This document shows, one piece after another, positions 1-6,528 of a DNA stretch of 6,587 nucleotides. Numbering within the stretch: the first letter of the stretch is position 1; every line of letters begins with the position of its first letter. The DNA lies in NCBI GenBank assembly GCA_900550345.1, contig URRX01000082.1, positions 1-6,587 on the forward strand. Direction: 5' to 3'. This DNA comes from an uncultured Anaerococcus sp. (GTDB taxonomy: Bacteria > Bacillota > Clostridia > Tissierellales > Peptoniphilaceae). The notes under the pieces were generated by a model that made no database searches, had not been told where the DNA came from, and saw only the letters and a list, made by a program, of their open reading frames with translations. The translations under genes were made by a program, and so were the position numbers.

Positions 1-84
1 AATTGGAAAAATTATAAGAAAATAAAATTAGAATTATAAATATTATTTGAAAATAAACTAATTAATTATACTTTATACTATTAA

Positions 85-107
85 AATTTTATAAAATTAG
101 TTATAAT
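85..107 (+). promoter_or_regulatory. Possible promoter region of cls
   Basis: The 113 bases before cls are about 92% A/T. A consensus -10 hexamer TATAAT lies at 102-107, six bases before the ATG at 114, with only a poor -35 match (TTAAAA at 81-86, 15-base spacer). TATAAA at 90-95 and TATACT at 67-72 and 74-79 are alternatives, and TTGAAA at 47-52 is a -35-like element with no well-spaced partner. A perfect 14-base palindrome, AATTTTATAAAATT, covers 85-98. In sequence this A/T-rich such matches arise easily by chance, so the exact promoter is not settled. If 102-107 is the true -10, transcription would begin at or next to the start codon. Confidence 0.3.
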
Positions 108-113
108 AATATT

Positions 114-1715
114 ATGAAAAGTTATAACAATAATATTAAAAAATATAATGAAAAAATCAAAAAAATATTAAATGAAAATAAATTTGTCAAGAAAACTAGA
201 TCATCAGTTTTGAAGGTTGTATTCGGCAGGGCAGGACTCTATATTCTTTTTATATTGATTCAAGTTGCTATTTTGATTTCAATAGTTAATCATTTATCTG
301 TTGATTCATCCTTAATTGTTGGATCATCTGCATTAATTGCTGCAATTTCTTTGCTTGTTGTTTTATCTATGGATGTAAATCCTTATGAAAAACTTTCCTG
401 GTTTTTTGTAATAGCAGTATTTCCTACTTTTGGAATAATGTTTTTTATCTTATCTAGAATTGATATTGGAAAAAAATTAGAAGAAAGTTCAATTATGGAT
501 AGCGAAGAAGAAACGAATTATTTGCATACTGTAGACAGAGAACTAGTTGAGGAAATTAAAAATGAAGATAAGGAATTTTATAATTTAGTAAAATATTTAA
601 ATGATTATGGAACATATCCTGTAAGTGAAAATAATGATGCCAAATATTATAGGGTTGGTGATGATACGGTTAATGATATTATTGATGCTATAAGAAGCGC
701 AAAAGATTTTATTTTTATAGAATTTTTTATAATAAATCAGGGATATTTTTGGGGGACTATTCTTGAAGAGCTTTCAAAAAAAGCAAGCGAAGGAGTTGAA
801 GTTCGTTTAATGTATGATGGGACAAATGCAATTTTAAATTTACCTAAAAATTTCCCAGAAGAAATGGAAAATTTAGGGATAAAATGCAAGGTATTTTCAC
901 CAATAATTCCAATTATTTCTACCTATCATAACAACAGAGATCATAGAAAAATTTTGGTTGTTGATGGAAAAGTTTCTTTTACAGGTGGGGTAAATTTGGC
1001 TGATGAATATATTAATGTTGAAGAAAGATTTGGTCATTGGAAAGATACTTTTGTAAGGCTTGAAGGACCGGTTGTTCAATCATTTACAATTATGTTTTTA
1101 CAATTATGGGATAGCGAAGAAAAAGAAGATCTTGAAAGATATTTAAAAACTTATCCAAAAAAATCTAAAGGTTATATGATTGGAGTTGGAGATAATCCAA
1201 TAAGAAAAGAAAGATTTTTTAAAAATATCTACATGCATATTCTTGATACAGCAAAAGATTATGCCTATATAATGACACCCTATCTAATTATGGATAATGA
1301 AATGATAAAATCATTGACATTTGCAGCAAAAAGAGGAGTTGATGTTAGAATTGTTCTTCCAAAAATTCCTGACAAAAAAATTCCCTATATGTTAGCAAAA
1401 TCACATTATAAAAAATTATTAGATGCTGGAGTAAAAATTTATGAATACATACCAGGTTTTATTCACGCAAAAACTTGGATTTCTGATGATGAGAAAGCTG
1501 TGGTAGGTTCTGTAAATTTAGATTATAGGGCTTTATATTTGAATTTTGAATGTGGAGTTTATATTCACAAGGCACCAGTAATTAATGAAATCTTAGAAGA
1601 TTTTGAAATAACTTTTGATATATCACAAGAAATAAATATGGAAGATGTTAAGGCATATCCCTTATATAAAAAATTAGCAGCAGCAATAATAAAACCACTT
1701 GCACCATTAATGTAA
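114..1715 (+). CDS. cls: Cardiolipin synthase (phospholipase D superfamily)
   Basis: This 533-residue membrane enzyme should join two phosphatidylglycerol molecules into cardiolipin plus glycerol at the cytoplasmic membrane. A basic N-terminus (1-38) is followed by hydrophobic segments at about 41-60, 66-86 and 95-113, matching the N-terminal PLDc_N membrane region of bacterial Cls. Two PLD catalytic domains follow. HKD motif 1 is H277-K279-D284 followed by GGVNLADEY, and HKD motif 2 is H451-K453-D458 followed by GSVNLDYRA. Both His/Lys/Asp sets are intact, so it should be active. The length is slightly above the usual 480-510, mainly because of the extended basic N-terminus. No SD precedes the ATG at 114; later in-frame starts also lack one and would cut into the first membrane segment. 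The gene is monocistronic, with a terminator right after the stop. Other PLD-type phosphatidyltransferases are a remote alternative. Confidence 0.95.
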   Translation: MKSYNNNIKKYNEKIKKILNENKFVKKTRSSVLKVVFGRAGLYILFILIQVAILISIVNHLSVDSSLIVGSSALIAAISLLVVLSMDVNPYEKLSWFFVIAVFPTFGIMFFILSRIDIGKKLEESSIMDSEEETNYLHTVDRELVEEIKNEDKEFYNLVKYLNDYGTYPVSENNDAKYYRVGDDTVNDIIDAIRSAKDFIFIEFFIINQGYFWGTILEELSKKASEGVEVRLMYDGTNAILNLPKNFPEEMENLGIKCKVFSPIIPIISTYHNNRDHRKILVVDGKVSFTGGVNLADEYINVEERFGHWKDTFVRLEGPVVQSFTIMFLQLWDSEEKEDLERYLKTYPKKSKGYMIGVGDNPIRKERFFKNIYMHILDTAKDYAYIMTPYLIMDNEMIKSLTFAAKRGVDVRIVLPKIPDKKIPYMLAKSHYKKLLDAGVKIYEYIPGFIHAKTWISDDEKAVVGSVNLDYRALYLNFECGVYIHKAPVINEILEDFEITFDISQEINMEDVKAYPLYKKLAAAIIKPLAPLM

Positions 1716-1740
1716 AGATCTAGGAAACTAGGTCTTTTTT
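1714..1740 (+). terminator. Intrinsic terminator of cls
   Basis: The stem AGATCTAG (1716-1723) pairs with CTAGGTCT (1728-1735), with one G-U pair, around a GAAA tetraloop of the GNRA type (1724-1727). Two further A-T pairs can form with A1714-A1715, which lie in the stop codon. Six T residues follow at 1735-1740. The stop codon thus lies at the foot of the hairpin, so the cls transcript ends with almost no 3' untranslated region. Confidence 0.88.
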
Positions 1741-1754
1741 ATTTGAAAAAATAT

Positions 1755-1782
1755 TTGACAAATTTTTAAAATATTATAAAAT
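1755..1782 (+). promoter_or_regulatory. Promoter of the GntR-ABC operon
   Basis: A perfect -35 box TTGACA (1755-1760) is separated by 16 bases from a -10 box TAAAAT (1777-1782, five of six matches). TATAAA at 1775-1780 overlaps it but gives a 14-base spacer. Transcription would begin near 1788-1790, just upstream of the inverted repeat at 1795-1822. This is a sigma-A/sigma-70 type promoter placed directly after the cls terminator. Confidence 0.72.
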
Positions 1783-1794
1783 TAAATCAAGAAG

Positions 1795-1822
1795 TGTATG
1801 GAGACACACCGAACACCATACA
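1795..1822 (+). promoter_or_regulatory. Inverted repeat, candidate operator of the YtrA-type regulator
   Basis: TGTATGG (1795-1801) and CCATACA (1816-1822) are perfect 7-base inverted halves separated by 14 bases. The repeat lies just downstream of the predicted transcription start and upstream of the SD, and it is markedly richer in G/C than its surroundings. GntR-family dimers bind such dyads. From memory, the B. subtilis YtrA site has GTGTA/TACAC half-sites with a 13-base spacer; the halves here are similar (GTGTA at 1794-1798, TACA at 1819-1822) but the spacing is wider. Autorepression by the product of the gene at 1846 is the natural inference. A leader RNA hairpin is an alternative, though the long loop makes that weaker. 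Confidence 0.6.
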
Positions 1823-1845
1823 AAAATTTGTAGAAAGGAGTTTTT

Positions 1846-2238
1846 ATGTTTGATTTAAATAATTCATCTCAAATTCCCTTGAATGAACAAATTGTGGAAC
1901 AAACAAAATTAATGATTGCTCAAGGGATTTTACTTGATGGCGATTCTATGCCATCGGTTAGAGAATTATCAAAAACTTTGCTTATCAATCAATCCACTGT
2001 TCAAAAAGCCTACAATAAGTTAAAAGAAGATGGAATTTTGCTCACAAAAAAAGGTCTTGGAACTTTTGTAAGTTTGGATGATGAAAAAATTGATATTAAA
2101 AAAGAAAGGCTTGAAAAAAATTTGCATGACATTTTTTTGAAGTGTAGGTTTTATGGAATTGACTTTGAAAAAATAAAGGAAATTTATTATAAGAGTAAGG
2201 AGGAATTTAATGATAGTGGAAGTAATGAGCCTTTATAA
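1846..2238 (+). CDS. GntR-family transcriptional regulator, YtrA subfamily
   Basis: This 130-residue DNA-binding protein probably represses its own operon. Residues about 8-77 form the GntR winged helix-turn-helix, recognisable from IPLNEQI, the MPSVRELSKTL stretch, the recognition helix NQSTVQKAYNKL, and the wing GILLTKKGLGTFV. Only about 50 residues follow (roughly 80-130). This is typical of the YtrA subfamily, whose short helical tail dimerises and lacks the large ligand-binding domains of FadR, HutC or MocR types. The start at 1846 is set by an SD, AAAGGAG (1834-1840), five bases upstream. The last 29 bases overlap the ATPase gene, a layout usual for YtrA-type regulators encoded with the ABC transporter they control. 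Its effector cannot be read from the sequence; in characterised relatives, cell-envelope stress relieves repression. Confidence 0.92.
   Translation: MFDLNNSSQIPLNEQIVEQTKLMIAQGILLDGDSMPSVRELSKTLLINQSTVQKAYNKLKEDGILLTKKGLGTFVSLDDEKIDIKKERLEKNLHDIFLKCRFYGIDFEKIKEIYYKSKEEFNDSGSNEPL
2196..2203 (+). promoter_or_regulatory. Consensus SD inside the regulator gene, fixing the ATPase start
   Basis: TAAGGAGG matches the anti-SD tail of 16S rRNA at all eight positions and lies six bases before the ATG at 2210. It selects 2210 over the in-frame ATG at 2225, and so establishes a genuine 29-base overlap with the end of the regulator gene. Confidence 0.85.
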
Positions 2239-3073
2239 ATCTTTTGGTAAAAATAAGGTTTTAGAAGATGTAAATTTTTCCTTAGATGAGGGAAAAATTT
2301 ATGCCTTGGTTGGAAGAAATGGTTCTGGTAAGACTACTCTTTTAAAAATTATGGCTGATATTTATCAAAAAGATTTGGGGAAAATTAATGTTTTTGGAAA
2401 ATCTTTTATAGAAGATAAACATATTATAGAAAACATAGCTTATTTACCTGATAGATTTGATTATTTTGATTATTCTTCAGTTGAAAAAATGCTTGGATAT
2501 TATGAAGTTATTTATCCAAATTTTGACAAAAGATTTGTATTAAAAGAGCTTGAAAAAAATAATATTGATATTAAGAAAAATTTAAGGTCTTTTTCTAAAG
2601 GATACAAAAATTTGATTGGACTTTTGGCTGTAATTGGAACTAATGCAAAAATTGTTTTATTAGACGAAATTCTTGACGGTATGGATGTTTTGAACAAGGA
2701 GATAATTCTTTCTTATATTTTAGATTTAAAAGATTTTGGAAGGAGCGTTCTTGCTTCAAGCCATGAACTTGAGGAATTGGCAAAGGTAGCTGATGAGACC
2801 TTATATCTTTCTAAAAATGGAAAACTTACAAATCTTCAAAAAAATAAGGAAAAATTTGTGAAATTACAAATTGTAGTAAAAGATGAATTAGATCCCAAAA
2901 TACTTGATAGAGCTGTTTTGAGATTTAAGTTAGGAAGAGTTTATACCATTTTGATTGAAAATAGAGAAAATTTAATGGATGTGATTAAAAATAATGAATC
3001 AGTAGTCCAGTTTGATATTTTGGATCCAAAAATTGAAGATAATTTTTATTGGGAGAAGGGAAGGAGTAAATAA
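2210..3073 (+). CDS. ABC transporter ATP-binding protein, YtrB-like
   Basis: This 287-residue cytoplasmic ATPase would power the permease encoded next to it. The Walker A motif is GRNGSGKTT (35-43). The Q-loop region YLPDRFDYFD carries Asp81 where many ABC proteins have Gln. The signature is the degenerate FSKGYK (128-133) instead of LSGGQ. Walker B is KIVLLDE (147-153) with catalytic Glu153, the D-loop is GMD (157-159), and the switch His185 lies in SSHELEEL. After the nucleotide-binding domain, residues about 215-285 form a small C-terminal domain. The line YLPD, an imperfect signature and an adjacent GntR gene are typical of the YtrB/BcrA-type exporter ATPases. The stop codon shares one base with the permease start, so the two are probably translationally coupled. 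The substrate is not predictable; export or resistance to envelope-active compounds is the likely theme. Confidence 0.93.
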   Translation: MIVEVMSLYKSFGKNKVLEDVNFSLDEGKIYALVGRNGSGKTTLLKIMADIYQKDLGKINVFGKSFIEDKHIIENIAYLPDRFDYFDYSSVEKMLGYYEVIYPNFDKRFVLKELEKNNIDIKKNLRSFSKGYKNLIGLLAVIGTNAKIVLLDEILDGMDVLNKEIILSYILDLKDFGRSVLASSHELEELAKVADETLYLSKNGKLTNLQKNKEKFVKLQIVVKDELDPKILDRAVLRFKLGRVYTILIENRENLMDVIKNNESVVQFDILDPKIEDNFYWEKGRSK

Positions 3074-4326
3074 TGAAAGACTTTAAAAAAGAAATTAGCA
3101 TTCTTAATAGAAGAAATGGATTTTGGATAGTCCTTGTTATAGCTGTAAGTCTTCTATTTTCTGGACTTTTCCAAACAAATTCTTTGGATGGGACTTATAA
3201 GTCTTTAATTCAAACAACTAATAAATTAAATACTATTGCAAAAACCAATACAAAATATAAAAAAGATACAAAACTTGATGAGAAGTTTTTCAAAGAAAAT
3301 GATATTTTATTTGAAAAAATCGCAAAAAAATATAAGTATGATAAACATATAAACTTTGATTATGAAAAGGCAAGTCAAAAAGAAATCGATAAATTTGAAC
3401 AATTCCAAATAAAATACGGCGAATATTTTCAAATTTTAGACCAATATAAATTTATGTCAAATCAAGCAAAAGGAAAATCAAAAGATTTATATTTTACATC
3501 AATTTTAAGTATTGGAGCAATCTTATCTATTGTTTTAGGATTTTTGTTCTCTTCAATGGAGCATGCAACTTCATATTATGAATTTGCAAGAACTTATCCA
3601 TGGACAAAGAAAAAAGATTTTTTGATGAAAATAGGATTTGGGTTAATAATAATATTTGCCTTTGTTTTAATTTCTTCATTTTTAAATTATATGATTATAA
3701 AAACATCTAATTATGAGATTTTAAAAACTGGTATAAGTCAAATTCCAGAAACCATCAAAAGTTTTGGAACTTTATCAGCAATCTACCTTGCAATTTTATC
3801 AATAGGTTTTATGGCTGGAAATATTTTGGGACATATTGGGCTTTCTATTATTACTTTTGCGTTTTTAGATATTTTGGATGGATTAATAGAAAATATTAGT
3901 GAAATTTTATTAGGATATTCAAATTATGATAGATCAATTGCATCTTTTATTAATAATAAAATTCCTGATAATGGAAGTTTAATTAATACAGTTTTAAGAG
4001 TAGTTTTAAGACCCCTTCCAAATTTTGACACTTCTAAAAATTCTATTATAGGTCTAATAATATTTTCCCTAATAGTTTTTGCCATATCATATTCATTGAT
4101 AGAAAAAACAAAAACAGAAAATTCAGGAAAGATGGTTTTGTTAAAACCTATAGAAAGTTTAGCAAAAGTCTTAGTAATCTTATCTTTTTCAAGTATAGGA
4201 ACTATGATTTTCCAATCATCTCTTTTTGAAGGATTTTCAATTATGAATTTTGTAGTATTTGGGATATTGATTTTTGTATTTACAAAAATATTTAATATTT
4301 TATTTGATTTGAGATTAAAGGTATAA
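3073..4326 (+). CDS. ABC-2-like transporter permease, partner of the YtrB-like ATPase
   Basis: This 417-residue integral membrane protein has about eight hydrophobic segments, near 17-34, 142-161, 187-209, 233-255, 256-272, 324-343, 362-381 and 387-411. Between the first and second lies a hydrophilic stretch of about 100 residues (38-138), rich in Lys, Tyr and Asp/Glu and probably outside the membrane. The stretch YEFARTYPWTKKKDF at about 169-183 resembles the cytoplasmic coupling segment before a membrane helix in ABC-2 exporter permeases. The ATG overlaps the upstream TAA (TAATG at 3071-3075), and the SD AGGAG (3062-3066) is six bases away. It is the only permease in the operon, so the complex is probably two permeases with two ATPases. 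Assignment rests on topology and operon position rather than a diagnostic motif. The operon ends here with a terminator. Confidence 0.85.
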   Translation: MKDFKKEISILNRRNGFWIVLVIAVSLLFSGLFQTNSLDGTYKSLIQTTNKLNTIAKTNTKYKKDTKLDEKFFKENDILFEKIAKKYKYDKHINFDYEKASQKEIDKFEQFQIKYGEYFQILDQYKFMSNQAKGKSKDLYFTSILSIGAILSIVLGFLFSSMEHATSYYEFARTYPWTKKKDFLMKIGFGLIIIFAFVLISSFLNYMIIKTSNYEILKTGISQIPETIKSFGTLSAIYLAILSIGFMAGNILGHIGLSIITFAFLDILDGLIENISEILLGYSNYDRSIASFINNKIPDNGSLINTVLRVVLRPLPNFDTSKNSIIGLIIFSLIVFAISYSLIEKTKTENSGKMVLLKPIESLAKVLVILSFSSIGTMIFQSSLFEGFSIMNFVVFGILIFVFTKIFNILFDLRLKV

Positions 4327-4360
4327 GCAATCTACTCTATATAACATAGTAGTTTGAATA

Positions 4361-4386
4361 GACTGGGCTCTTGCTCAGTCTTTTTT
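4361..4386 (+). terminator. Intrinsic terminator of the GntR-ABC operon
   Basis: GACTGGGC (4361-4368) pairs with GCTCAGTC (4373-4380) over eight base pairs, one of them G-U, around the loop TCTT (4369-4372). Six T residues follow at 4381-4386. The stem is far richer in G/C than its surroundings, and it separates the transporter operon from the comEB unit. Confidence 0.92.
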
Positions 4387-4414
4387 AGTGATTAAATTTT
4401 CAAATTTGGTAAAA

Positions 4415-4420
4415 TATAAT
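4415..4420 (+). promoter_or_regulatory. Probable -10 element of the comEB operon promoter
   Basis: A perfect TATAAT sits 28 bases after the preceding T-run and 25 bases before the comEB start codon. The -35 region at the ideal 17-base spacing, TTAAAT (4392-4397), is a poor match and there is no extended -10 TG. A promoter is needed here because of the strong terminator just upstream. The predicted start near 4427 leaves a short leader consisting mainly of the SD. Confidence 0.55.
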
Positions 4421-4444
4421 AAAGCTTATATTTAGGAGGTAATT

Positions 4445-4885
4445 ATGGCAAAAGATAGGTTAACTTGGAATGAATATTTTATAAAACTTGCTCATATGGT
4501 AGCTCTTAGGGGAACTTGTGATAGGGCGTATGTTGGTTGTGTTTTAGTAAATAATGAAAATAGAATTATTTCTACAGGCTATAACGGATCTATAAAAGGA
4601 AATCCTCATTGTGATGAGGTTGGACATACTATGAGAGATGGTCATTGTATTGCAACAATTCATGCAGAAATGAATGCTCTTTTGTATTGTGCAAAAGAAG
4701 GGATTTCTGTTAAAAATTCAATTTGCTATGTTACACATTTTCCTTGCCTAAATTGCACAAAATCTTTGATTCAAGCAGGGATTAAGGAAATATATTATTC
4801 AAATGATTATAGAGTTGATCCTTATGCAACAGAACTTTTGGAGAAAAATCATATTAAATTTGAAAAAATAGAAAATAGAAAATGA
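4445..4885 (+). CDS. comEB: Deoxycytidylate (dCMP) deaminase, ComEB family
   Basis: This 146-residue cytosolic zinc enzyme deaminates dCMP to dUMP, the substrate of thymidylate synthase. The cytidine/deoxycytidylate deaminase motifs are intact: HAEMN (73-77), with zinc ligand His73 and proton-shuttling Glu75, and PCLNC (100-104), with zinc ligands Cys101 and Cys104. Family-specific stretches are CDRAYVGCVLV (25-35), STGYNGS (43-49) and HCDEVG (55-60). These point to dCMP deaminase rather than tRNA adenosine or free cytidine deaminase. The length is normal for the family. The start is fixed by SD AGGAGGT (4434-4440), four bases upstream. In B. subtilis the homologue lies in the comE competence locus but is not needed for DNA uptake; no competence genes are seen here. 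It is the first gene of an apparent operon with the gene at 4893. Confidence 0.95.
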   Translation: MAKDRLTWNEYFIKLAHMVALRGTCDRAYVGCVLVNNENRIISTGYNGSIKGNPHCDEVGHTMRDGHCIATIHAEMNALLYCAKEGISVKNSICYVTHFPCLNCTKSLIQAGIKEIYYSNDYRVDPYATELLEKNHIKFEKIENRK

Positions 4886-4892
4886 GAAAAAA

Positions 4893-6527
4893 ATGGGATA
4901 CAATAAAAGAAAATTTGAGATAATAAAAGAATTTTTAAGCCCTAATTTATTTTTAGATATTAGAAAACTACTAAAAAATAAAAATAAAGATTCTAGTCAA
5001 ATAAGAGATTTGGAAAGAGAATTTGGTGAAAAATTAAGGAATTTATTTGAAAATTTGGGTCCAGTTTTTGTAAAATTTGGTCAATTATTATCTACAAGAA
5101 GGGACATTTTTTCTGAAAATATAATAAGTGAGCTTGAAAAATTACAAGATGATGTAAAAGAAGAAGACTTTGAAAATATTAAGGAAGTTTTTTATAAAGA
5201 ATTTTCTAAAGATATTTATGATGTTTTTGATGAATTTGAAAAAAAACCACTAGCATCAGGTTCTATTGCTCAAACTCATTTAGCAACAATAAAAGTTGGG
5301 TCAATTGATAGAAAAGTTGTTGTAAAAGTTCAAAGAAAAGATTTAGACAAAAGAGTTAAAGAAGATTTGATAATAATGAAAGATCTTTATAAAAAACTTG
5401 AGAGCAAACTTGATGGAATAGAATCTTTTAATTTTGGAGAAATAATAGAAGAATTTTCCCTATCTTTGAACAAAGAAATAGACTTTGAAGTAGAAAAAAA
5501 TAACATAAAAAAATATATGAAATTAAATGTAAAAGAAAATGATCTTTTATCACCAGACGTTTATGATTCTTATTCTAGTAAAAAAGTCTTGACCTTAGAA
5601 TATATTGAAGGGAAGTCTATAAGGTCAGTTTTTGAAAAAAAATCAAATAAAAGAAAAGATATGGCTCAAAAAATAATTGAAGCCTATGTAAATCAAATGT
5701 TTACTTATGGTTATTTCCACGCAGACCCACATCCAGGAAATATTTTTGTAGACAAAGATTTAAATATTTACCTATTAGATTTTGGTATAGTAGGAAATTT
5801 ATCCGAAAATTATAGATATCAGATAATGAAAATATTTTTGGGAGCAAGTTTTGGTGAAGTAAAATTAATAACAGATGCCATAATTGGAATGGGATTATTA
5901 GAATTTGATTCCAAAAAAATAGGAGATTTTGAAAAGAGAATCCAAAGACTTTTAGATAAATATATGGTAATGAGTTTAAATCAAATGAAACTTTCAGATT
6001 TGATTACAGATTTTTATACACTTTTAGTAGATTATTCAATTAAAATTCCATCAGAGCTTACAAATTTTGCAAAGACAGTATTAATATTAGAAGGTTTAAT
6101 AGAAAAATTAGTTTATAAAGAATCTTTCTTAGAACTAGCACTTCCGATTGCAAAATCAATGGTTTTTAAAATATTTAGTCCAGATATTTTGATAAACAGA
6201 CTAAGACCAAAAATGTTTGACACATATTCATTAATAAAAGAGTTTCCACAAACCAGTCTAAATATTTTAAGACAACTTGCCAGGGGAGATTTTAGAATAA
6301 TAGATCAAAAAAGTGAAATAGAAAGAAAATCTTATGAAAAAATAGAAAATCAAAAAAGCCAAGCCATAGTTTTTCTTGGAGTTTCAATAATAGTAGGATT
6401 TTCACTTTTGAGTTTATCAAATTTAAAATTAAATCAAAATATTTTGAAAGCTATATTAATATTAATTTTAAGCCTTGGATTTTTTATGGCTTACATTATA
6501 ATAAAAAACCTATATAGAAAGGAATGA
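4893..6527 (+). CDS. ABC1/UbiB/AarF-family atypical kinase-like protein
   Basis: This 544-residue, membrane-anchored member of the UbiB (ABC1/ADCK/COQ8) family has the hallmark features in order. The KxGQ motif is KFGQ (61-64) followed by LSTRRDIFS. The nucleotide-binding loop is LASGSIAQTH (120-129). The ATP-binding Lys145 lies in VVVKVQR. The family element EIDFEVEKNN (195-204) comes next, then the catalytic loop HADPHPGN (276-283, Asp278 and Asn283) and DFG (296-298). Two C-terminal membrane helices (about 489-508 and 516-538) match bacterial UbiB. Relatives support ubiquinone synthesis or membrane lipid handling through ATPase activity. Quinone use is uncertain if the host is a fermentative anaerobe, so the role here is unknown. 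The loop has Gly123 where A-A-A-S or A-S-A-S is usual. The start lies seven bases after the comEB stop with no real SD, which suggests translational coupling. Confidence 0.92.
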   Translation: MGYNKRKFEIIKEFLSPNLFLDIRKLLKNKNKDSSQIRDLEREFGEKLRNLFENLGPVFVKFGQLLSTRRDIFSENIISELEKLQDDVKEEDFENIKEVFYKEFSKDIYDVFDEFEKKPLASGSIAQTHLATIKVGSIDRKVVVKVQRKDLDKRVKEDLIIMKDLYKKLESKLDGIESFNFGEIIEEFSLSLNKEIDFEVEKNNIKKYMKLNVKENDLLSPDVYDSYSSKKVLTLEYIEGKSIRSVFEKKSNKRKDMAQKIIEAYVNQMFTYGYFHADPHPGNIFVDKDLNIYLLDFGIVGNLSENYRYQIMKIFLGASFGEVKLITDAIIGMGLLEFDSKKIGDFEKRIQRLLDKYMVMSLNQMKLSDLITDFYTLLVDYSIKIPSELTNFAKTVLILEGLIEKLVYKESFLELALPIAKSMVFKIFSPDILINRLRPKMFDTYSLIKEFPQTSLNILRQLARGDFRIIDQKSEIERKSYEKIENQKSQAIVFLGVSIIVGFSLLSLSNLKLNQNILKAILILILSLGFFMAYIIIKNLYRKE

Positions 6528-6528
6528 T

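Noticed and set aside
1..39. Possible C-terminal tail of an upstream gene (frame 1 open to a TAA at 37-39)
   Set aside because: Only 12 codons are visible, all three forward frames have short Lys-rich tails ending within 40 bases, and no terminator follows, so nothing distinguishes a gene end from chance.
59..115. Short palindromes TAATTAATTA (59-68) and ATAATATTAT (106-115)
   Set aside because: In sequence that is about 92% A/T such palindromes are expected by chance, so they are not called as regulator sites.
897..1079. 60-codon minus-strand open frame inside cls
   Set aside because: It lies opposite the conserved HKD-1 region of cls, with no plausible ribosome site or recognisable protein; it is an antisense shadow of the real gene.
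1783..1845. Riboswitch or attenuator in the leader of the GntR operon
   Set aside because: The leader is only about 55 bases, and there is no second hairpin or T-run before the SD, so an operator explains the dyad better.
2512..2697. 61-codon minus-strand open frame inside the ABC ATPase gene
   Set aside because: It is antisense to the signature and Walker B region, whose coding is certain, and has no features of a real protein.
4332..4352. Weak hairpin CTACT...AGTAG just after the permease stop
   Set aside because: Five base pairs with an 11-base loop and no T-run; the true terminator is the stronger hairpin at 4361-4386.
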